In this document: positions 59,877 to 64,000 of the stretch, one piece after another
Layout of the letters: every line of letters starts with the position of its first letter
Position numbering within the stretch: the stretch's first letter is position 1
Source: Lachnospiraceae bacterium
Lineage (GTDB): Bacteria; Bacillota; Clostridia; Lachnospirales; Lachnospiraceae
DNA length: 64,000 nt
Assembly: GCA_902363665.1 (NCBI GenBank)
Contig: CABJAW010000006.1
Location: 180,388 to 244,387, forward strand
Direction of reading: 5' to 3'
Notes under the pieces: model-generated
What the model was told of the DNA's origin: nothing
The model's input: the letters and a program-made list of their open reading frames with translations, nothing else
Databases searched by the model: none
Translations under genes and position numbers: made by a program

Positions 59877-60764
59877 ATGAGTTCAGAGAAAAAGTCAAAA
59901 AAGAAAACAAAGATTATTGTGCCGGCAGTGGCAGTAGTCCTTCTGGCTGGTGTGGCGGCATCGGTCACGGTGACGGCACAGAATGAATATAAGCTGATCC
60001 GTCAGTTCGGAAAAGTCGACCGGGTCATTGACGCACCGGGCATCAGTTTTCGCATCCCGTTTCTGGAGAGTACGCAAAGCCTGCCGAAAGAGACGCTGCT
60101 CTATGATCTGGCGGCCTCAGATGTCATCACAAAGGATAAAAAGACAATGATCAGCGACAGCTATGTATTGTGGCGCATCAGTGATCCGCTGAAATTCGCG
60201 CAGACCTTGAATTCCTCGATTGAGAGTGGGGAAAGCCGTATCAACACCGCAGTTTATAATGCGACAAAGAACGCGATCAGTTCACTGACCCAGGATCAGG
60301 TGATCACAAGCCGGGATGGGGAGCTTTCTCAGATGGTGCTAAATGCGATCGGTACGAATATGGATCAGTATGGGATTGAGTTGATTAAGTTTGAGACGAA
60401 ACAGCTTGATCTTCCAGATGACAACAAGGAAGCCGTATACGAGCGAATGATTTCTGAACGGGATAATATCGCGGCGACCTACAAGGCGGAAGGAAGTTCC
60501 GAGGCGAAAGTAATTCGCAACACAACAGACAAAGAGGTGGCGATCCAGATTTCCGAGGCAAAGAAACAGGCAGAGATTCTGGAGGCAGAAGGTGAGCAGG
60601 AATATATGAAGATCCTGGCAGAAGCGTATGGTGAAAAAGACCGCCAGGAATTTTATTCCTTTGTCCGCAGCCTGGATGCACTGAAAAATTCAATGACAGG
60701 TGGTGACAAGACCGTCATTCTGTCGGCGGATTCTCCGATTGCGCAGATCTTTAACGGAGAATAA
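59877..60764 (+). CDS. hflC: HflC-like SPFH/prohibitin-family membrane protein
   Basis: A 295-residue protein with a basic N-terminus, one helix (IIVPAVAVVLLAGVAASVTV), the SPFH domain (YKLIRQFGKVDRVIDAPGISFRIPFLESTQSL), and the conserved RMISERDNIAATYKAEGSSEA and EGEQEYMKILAEAYG segments typical of HflC. It is the partner of the preceding HflK. GGAGGAAACG precedes the ATG. Confidence 0.9.
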   Translation: MSSEKKSKKKTKIIVPAVAVVLLAGVAASVTVTAQNEYKLIRQFGKVDRVIDAPGISFRIPFLESTQSLPKETLLYDLAASDVITKDKKTMISDSYVLWRISDPLKFAQTLNSSIESGESRINTAVYNATKNAISSLTQDQVITSRDGELSQMVLNAIGTNMDQYGIELIKFETKQLDLPDDNKEAVYERMISERDNIAATYKAEGSSEAKVIRNTTDKEVAIQISEAKKQAEILEAEGEQEYMKILAEAYGEKDRQEFYSFVRSLDALKNSMTGGDKTVILSADSPIAQIFNGE

Positions 60765-60835
60765 AGAGAATCGCAGCAGGACAGCTTTGAAGATAAATGG
60801 ACACGGATAAAAAGAAAATATGTTCGGAAAACCTC

Positions 60836-60888
60836 TTGCAAAACATTTGTTCTTGTGATACAATACAAAAAGATAAGAACGAATGTTT
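60836..60888 (+). promoter_or_regulatory. SOS promoter: two LexA (DinR) boxes around a sigma-A promoter
   Basis: -35 TTGCAA (60836-60841), 17 bp spacer, -10 TACAAT (60859-60864). AAACATTTGTTC (60841-60852; other strand GAACAAATGTTT) fills the spacer and GAACGAATGTTT (60877-60888) lies just after the start. Both fit the Bacillus LexA consensus GAACRNRYGTTY without mismatch. Confidence 0.8.
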
Positions 60889-60905
60889 GCTATGGAGGCG
60901 GCGCA

Positions 60906-61454
60906 ATGAGAGGAAAACAGACTGGAAATGCAAAACGACGAAGAGTAAAATGCCTGAAATCGGCGGAAAGCGGTACCGTATGGAAGCCGGAGACAGTGCG
61001 GAATACAGGCAAAAAAGGCAGTGATGGCTTTTGGGGCAGCCGTACAAAAGCAGAAATGATCGGGAAAATTTCTGGCAGTGTGTTGTCCGGCCTGGCGGTT
61101 GAGATATATCTGGATCACTGTCTTGGATTTCCGCATGGAGCAGAATGGTTTCCGGCGCTTGTGATGCTTGGCATCTGTCTTTCGATTCTGGCTGCTGCGT
61201 TGCTTGAAGGGCTGCGAAGCTCTTTGGGAAAGACGGAAAGAACCATTCAGGGATACAAAATCGAGAGGGAGACAGATGCGATTTCTTCGTATGTACCTTT
61301 GGAAAATAGCTGTTCATTTTCGAAAAATGCGTGTATACTAAGTGGCGGATGCCGGAAGATCTCTGCAGCCTCTGATCGCAGTGAGAAAGCGCGTAGAAAT
61401 TTGGTCGTTTTTTCACGCGCCAGGGTGGGACGCAGGCTTAGGAATGTGTGTTAA
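60906..61454 (+). CDS. Small membrane protein of unknown function, predicted SOS-induced
   Basis: A 182-residue protein; the ATG at 60906 follows GGAGGCGG. Residues 1-65 are very basic and probably disordered (MRGKQTGNAKRRRVKCLKS). Two hydrophobic helices follow: EMIGKISGSVLSGLAVEIYL (~55-75) and WFPALVMLGICLSILAAALLEGL (~88-110). The rest is a Ser/Arg-rich tail. No family is recognised. Control by two LexA boxes suggests a DNA-damage role; Firmicutes SOS genes of this size and topology include cell-division inhibitors such as YneA, although no LysM domain is seen here. Confidence 0.6.
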   Translation: MRGKQTGNAKRRRVKCLKSAESGTVWKPETVRNTGKKGSDGFWGSRTKAEMIGKISGSVLSGLAVEIYLDHCLGFPHGAEWFPALVMLGICLSILAAALLEGLRSSLGKTERTIQGYKIERETDAISSYVPLENSCSFSKNACILSGGCRKISAASDRSEKARRNLVVFSRARVGRRLRNVC

Positions 61455-61546
61455 CAGATAGTCAGACCGGATATCATAGGTCGCTGTCTGGTTAAGCAGG
61501 CGCTGACGGCATCTGGAAGAAAGATACAGAAGCGAGGTTTTTTGAA

Positions 61547-62221
61547 ATGGAAGATACACAGGGCAGGAAATATGATACCGTTGTTTTTGACCTGGATGGT
61601 ACACTGCTGGATACGCTTGCGGATCTGACAGACAGCGTCAATGCAGTGATGCTGCGGTATCGGATCCCGGAGCATACGATGGATGAAGTGAGGAGATTTG
61701 TGGGAAATGGCATCCGGAAGCTGATCGAACGGGCAATCCCGCAAGGCTGTGCCAATCCGCAGTATGAAGAAATTTATCATGCGTTTACGGAGTATTACGG
61801 TGCGCACTGTATGGAAAAAACAGAGCCGTATCCGGGCATTATCGCTTTGCTGGACTGGCTGAAAAAGGAAGGTTATCAGGTAGCGATCGTTTCCAACAAG
61901 GCGGATTTTGCGGTAAAAAAGCTCAATCAGATTTATTTCGGAAGTCTGATCCGTGTGGCGATCGGCGAACGGGAAGGGATCCGAAAAAAGCCGGCGCCGG
62001 ATACTGTTTTTCAGGCATTAAAAGAACTGGGAGCAGACGCGGCACATGCGGTCTACATTGGAGATTCGGATGTGGATATTGAAACGGCGCGTAACAGTGG
62101 AATGGATGGCATTGCGGTCAACTGGGGATTCCGTTCGCGGGAGTTTCTGCTGGAGCATGGGGCTGTGCCGGAGCGGATAGCAGCGAATATTAATGAAGTG
62201 AAGGCTCTTTTACAGGAGTGA
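61547..62221 (+). CDS. HAD-superfamily phosphatase, phosphoglycolate-phosphatase-like
   Basis: A 224-residue enzyme. Motif I is VFDLDGTLLDTLADL (Asp nucleophile and acid), the helical cap runs from ~18 to 90, motif II is AIVSNKAD, motif III Lys is in IRKKPAPDTVF and motif IV is VYIGDSDVDIETARNSGMDGI. This fits Gph/PgpH-type phosphatases that clear 2-phosphoglycolate or related metabolites; the exact substrate is not determined. GAGG lies 9 nt before the ATG. It is followed at once by the insertion sequence. Confidence 0.88.
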   Translation: MEDTQGRKYDTVVFDLDGTLLDTLADLTDSVNAVMLRYRIPEHTMDEVRRFVGNGIRKLIERAIPQGCANPQYEEIYHAFTEYYGAHCMEKTEPYPGIIALLDWLKKEGYQVAIVSNKADFAVKKLNQIYFGSLIRVAIGEREGIRKKPAPDTVFQALKELGADAAHAVYIGDSDVDIETARNSGMDGIAVNWGFRSREFLLEHGAVPERIAANINEVKALLQE

Positions 62222-62459
62222 CAGGGAAGCGCGGAATGATTCGCCGTATGCTGGCAGAAGTGAAAAATTATGGTAACTGTTCAGAGCCCAATGTCATTTA
62301 GTTAACGTTTAATAGGGAGCGAATTCTTACAGAATAAATTACAGATGAACCTTAGTGAAACCGTTTTACAGATATGTTTACGATTTACCCGTGAAGGAAA
62401 GCACGACAAAAAGACAGATTGCAAATCTGCCTCAAAACGGTTTATAATGATAAAGGTGT

Positions 62460-63806
62460 CTATGCTGCCCGATATATAAAATATCGCGGTCTTCGGAAAT
62501 GAGCCGTTTGGAGTCTTGGGTATTGGCGTTCATTCCTGATAGGGATCAATTCCTTTTTCAGCAGGGACATCACATCATATTGGTCTTTCTCCGTGGTCAG
62601 ACGGAGAAAGACTCTGCAGATATGGGCAGCCATAGTGAAATTGACTTTGTATTCATGTTTTGCCCCATGTTTCTCCAGTACTGTGTGGTTTATCATTGTT
62701 TCAGTTATGTTATACGCAAGTAGCCTTGCCCATATTTCCTGCTTCACGTATTCAGGTTTATATGCATGGAAATTACTCAGCCCAATGGTATATTTCAGTT
62801 TCCTGAATGAGGATTCAATATTCCATCTGGCATTGTACAAGGTTTTGATACGTTCCGCAGGGAATTCATCACGTGGTAGATTGGTCACGATGCACTCGTA
62901 TGTAGAATCGCTGACGTGGAAACGCACAATACGGAAGGACAGCTCATATGTATCATAACTTCCATATTCAACGTAATCGAAAGCAGCTGCCTGATCCACA
63001 AAGCGTATGTAACCTTCTGTGTGGATGCCTGCCAAAACTTTTTTCGAATGGCTTCGGACCAGTGTGACTCTGACATCAATATCGAAGGATTCCTTATCTG
63101 GAAAATTAAAATTGCCGATCAGTCCTTTGGAATGGATATCCTTGGTACGGAACAGGAAATACTGTCCCTGTTCCACAACATGTGCCATGTTGTTATAAGA
63201 GCAATAGCCGCGGTCACCGATATAGACATTTTTTCTTCCGTCCAAAACATCGTGCCGGTCAACAATATCACAGAAAGCACTGAATTCATTTTTGCAGCGG
63301 ACGGGCTGGATCAGCGCATCCGTGTAAGTATGGGTATCCAAGTCATAAAAAGCATTCAGGTGCATGCTGTAGACACCGTTGGCAGAGTGTCCCGGGCAAC
63401 AGTAGTAGTCTGGTGATGAGAAAGCCGGAGTGCTGAAAAAAGTGCAGGTGGAGCCATCGGCAGCCAGGAAACGGTAATGCGGATCCTTAAAGGAAGCGGG
63501 CGGCAATTCCATGGAAGAGGAATTAAAGTGCCGGAATACAGCTTCCAGCGCCTCAGGTTTAAGCTTTGCGCGCTGCTGGCTGAGGGCAGAAGCGGTTGGC
63601 ATGGAAGAATCCAGTTCCCAGAAATCAAGCATTTCAACCCTGGTGGAAGATGAGCCTTGTGAAACGAGAAAGGAAATAAGTTTCTGGGCAGGGATTTTTT
63701 TGCTTCTCTTGAAATCAGAATCGGGATGGACAGCATACTGTGAAATATTAGAAACAACGTGTTCCACAGAAGAAAAAATCAGTTCTTTGATTTGTTGATG
63801 GATCAT
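62460..63806 (-). CDS. IS4-family DDE transposase
   Basis: A 448-residue transposase. The start at 63806 is 9 nt from GGAGG; ATG 63812 is only 3 nt away. DDE residues are visible: Asp in FLAADGSTCTFF (~117), Asp in VYIGDRGYCSYN (~198) and Glu in YNARWNIESSFRKLKYTIGL (~330) within the Y-(2)-R-(3)-E-(6)-K pattern of IS4 elements. N-terminal DNA-binding region: KKIPAQKLISFLVSQG. The frame is intact, so the element may be active. Confidence 0.92.
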   Translation of the reverse strand: MIHQQIKELIFSSVEHVVSNISQYAVHPDSDFKRSKKIPAQKLISFLVSQGSSSTRVEMLDFWELDSSMPTASALSQQRAKLKPEALEAVFRHFNSSSMELPPASFKDPHYRFLAADGSTCTFFSTPAFSSPDYYCCPGHSANGVYSMHLNAFYDLDTHTYTDALIQPVRCKNEFSAFCDIVDRHDVLDGRKNVYIGDRGYCSYNNMAHVVEQGQYFLFRTKDIHSKGLIGNFNFPDKESFDIDVRVTLVRSHSKKVLAGIHTEGYIRFVDQAAAFDYVEYGSYDTYELSFRIVRFHVSDSTYECIVTNLPRDEFPAERIKTLYNARWNIESSFRKLKYTIGLSNFHAYKPEYVKQEIWARLLAYNITETMINHTVLEKHGAKHEYKVNFTMAAHICRVFLRLTTEKDQYDVMSLLKKELIPIRNERQYPRLQTAHFRRPRYFIYRAA

Positions 63807-63850
63807 GATCATGTGCCTCCTTGAGAAAGTGATATATCACTAATTCAAGT

Positions 63851-63896
63851 GGCCGCTCTCGCTACCTCAACAAATCTATCAGTAGCGAGAGCGGCC
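63851..63896. repeat. 15 bp perfect hairpin upstream of the transposase gene
   Basis: GGCCGCTCTCGCTAC (63851-63865) pairs exactly with 63882-63896 around a 16-nt loop. Such GC-rich stems inside IS ends limit read-through transcription from outside and hide the transposase ribosome site. Confidence 0.7.
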
Positions 63897-64000
63897 GCAC
63901 ATTTTGCTCCCTATGTCAACCCTTTGGGTAGCCTTTTTGAAAAAATTTGGGTTAGACCCATAATTAGGGGCTAACCCTGTAACTTAACTAAATGACATTG

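Larger units (their letters stand above)
62289..64000 (-). mobile_element. IS4-type insertion sequence, ~1.71 kb
   Basis: Terminal inverted repeats CAATGTCATTTAGTTAA (62289-62305) and its exact complement (63984-64000) bound one transposase gene read leftward. The right repeat ends with the last base of the window, so whether the repeat extends further and which target duplication was made cannot be read. It contains a protective hairpin before the transposase and a second palindrome GGGTTAG/CTAACCC near the right end. Confidence 0.9.

Noticed and set aside
1..64000. CRISPR arrays, rRNA genes, toxin-antitoxin pairs, restriction systems
   Set aside because: No regularly spaced identical repeats, no rRNA segments and no convincing gene pairs of these kinds were seen.

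Overview
The window reads as a chromosomal segment of an anaerobic, spore-forming Firmicute of the family Lachnospiraceae (Blautia / Mediterraneibacter / Dorea-like). The evidence is strong AGGAGG ribosome sites, Bacillus-type TTGACA/TATAAT promoters, Bacillus-type LexA and PhoP boxes, a CotF-type spore protein, and integrative-element modules typical of gut clostridia. The genus is inferred from gene style only. Positions 1 to about 37.6 kb are AT-rich, mosaic and full of remnants. From about 37.7 kb onward the DNA is richer in GC and looks like ordinary chromosome.

Layout. 1-2.4 kb: end of an ICE-like module (lantibiotic-immunity type ABC genes, Tn916 Orf8-like HTH protein, a pair of ~113 bp repeats) and a 5'-truncated group II intron. 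2.4-7.8 kb: zinc-ribbon protein, BceAB-type ABC pair, hydrolase, cupin and HxlR regulator. 7.9-19.4 kb: an integrative mobilizable element with cargo (response regulator, kinase, ABC ATPase, FtsX permease), a MobQ relaxase with two genes nested in its 3' part, an oriT with an IncQ-like nic site, a divergent Xis/repressor switch and a tyrosine integrase. 19.5-23.4 kb: AraC remnant, ketopantoate-reductase-like protein, two methyltransferases and a broken transglutaminase gene. 23.6-30.8 kb: AraC regulator, two exporter-fold ABC half-transporters and a complete ECF transporter, preceded by a GTTAG-N6-CTAAC palindrome that is also found before 20441. 31.1-32.7 kb: a chimeric, frameshifted ABC pseudogene. 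33.1-37.1 kb: thioredoxin / rhodanese / CoA-disulfide reductase operon, Crp/Fnr regulator, and a DUF134-NifX fusion with an 18 bp perfect inverted repeat over its promoter.

37.7-47 kb: an orphan PduB-like shell protein, L-asparaginase, GH51 arabinofuranosidase, HD nucleotidase, CotF-like protein, SseB-like protein, methyltransferase, ThrH and a homocysteine methyltransferase. 47.1-56.1 kb: a full phosphate regulon (pstS, pstC, pstA, pstB, phoU, Na/Pi cotransporter, phoP, phoR) with PhoP-box arrays before pstS and the cotransporter. Its PstS appears circularly permuted. 56.3-62.2 kb: L,D-transpeptidase, a MITE-like element, tRNA-Arg(ACG), an HflK/HflC pair, a small membrane protein under two LexA boxes, and a phosphoglycolate-phosphatase-like HAD protein. 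62.29-64.0 kb: an IS4-type insertion sequence whose right terminal repeat coincides with the last base of the window.

The observations most worth following are the permuted PstS, the nested mobilization genes with their oriT, the SOS-controlled unknown membrane protein, the AraC/ABC/ECF uptake module with its shared palindrome, and the Crp/Fnr-type site centred at -41 of the thiol/sulfane operon.
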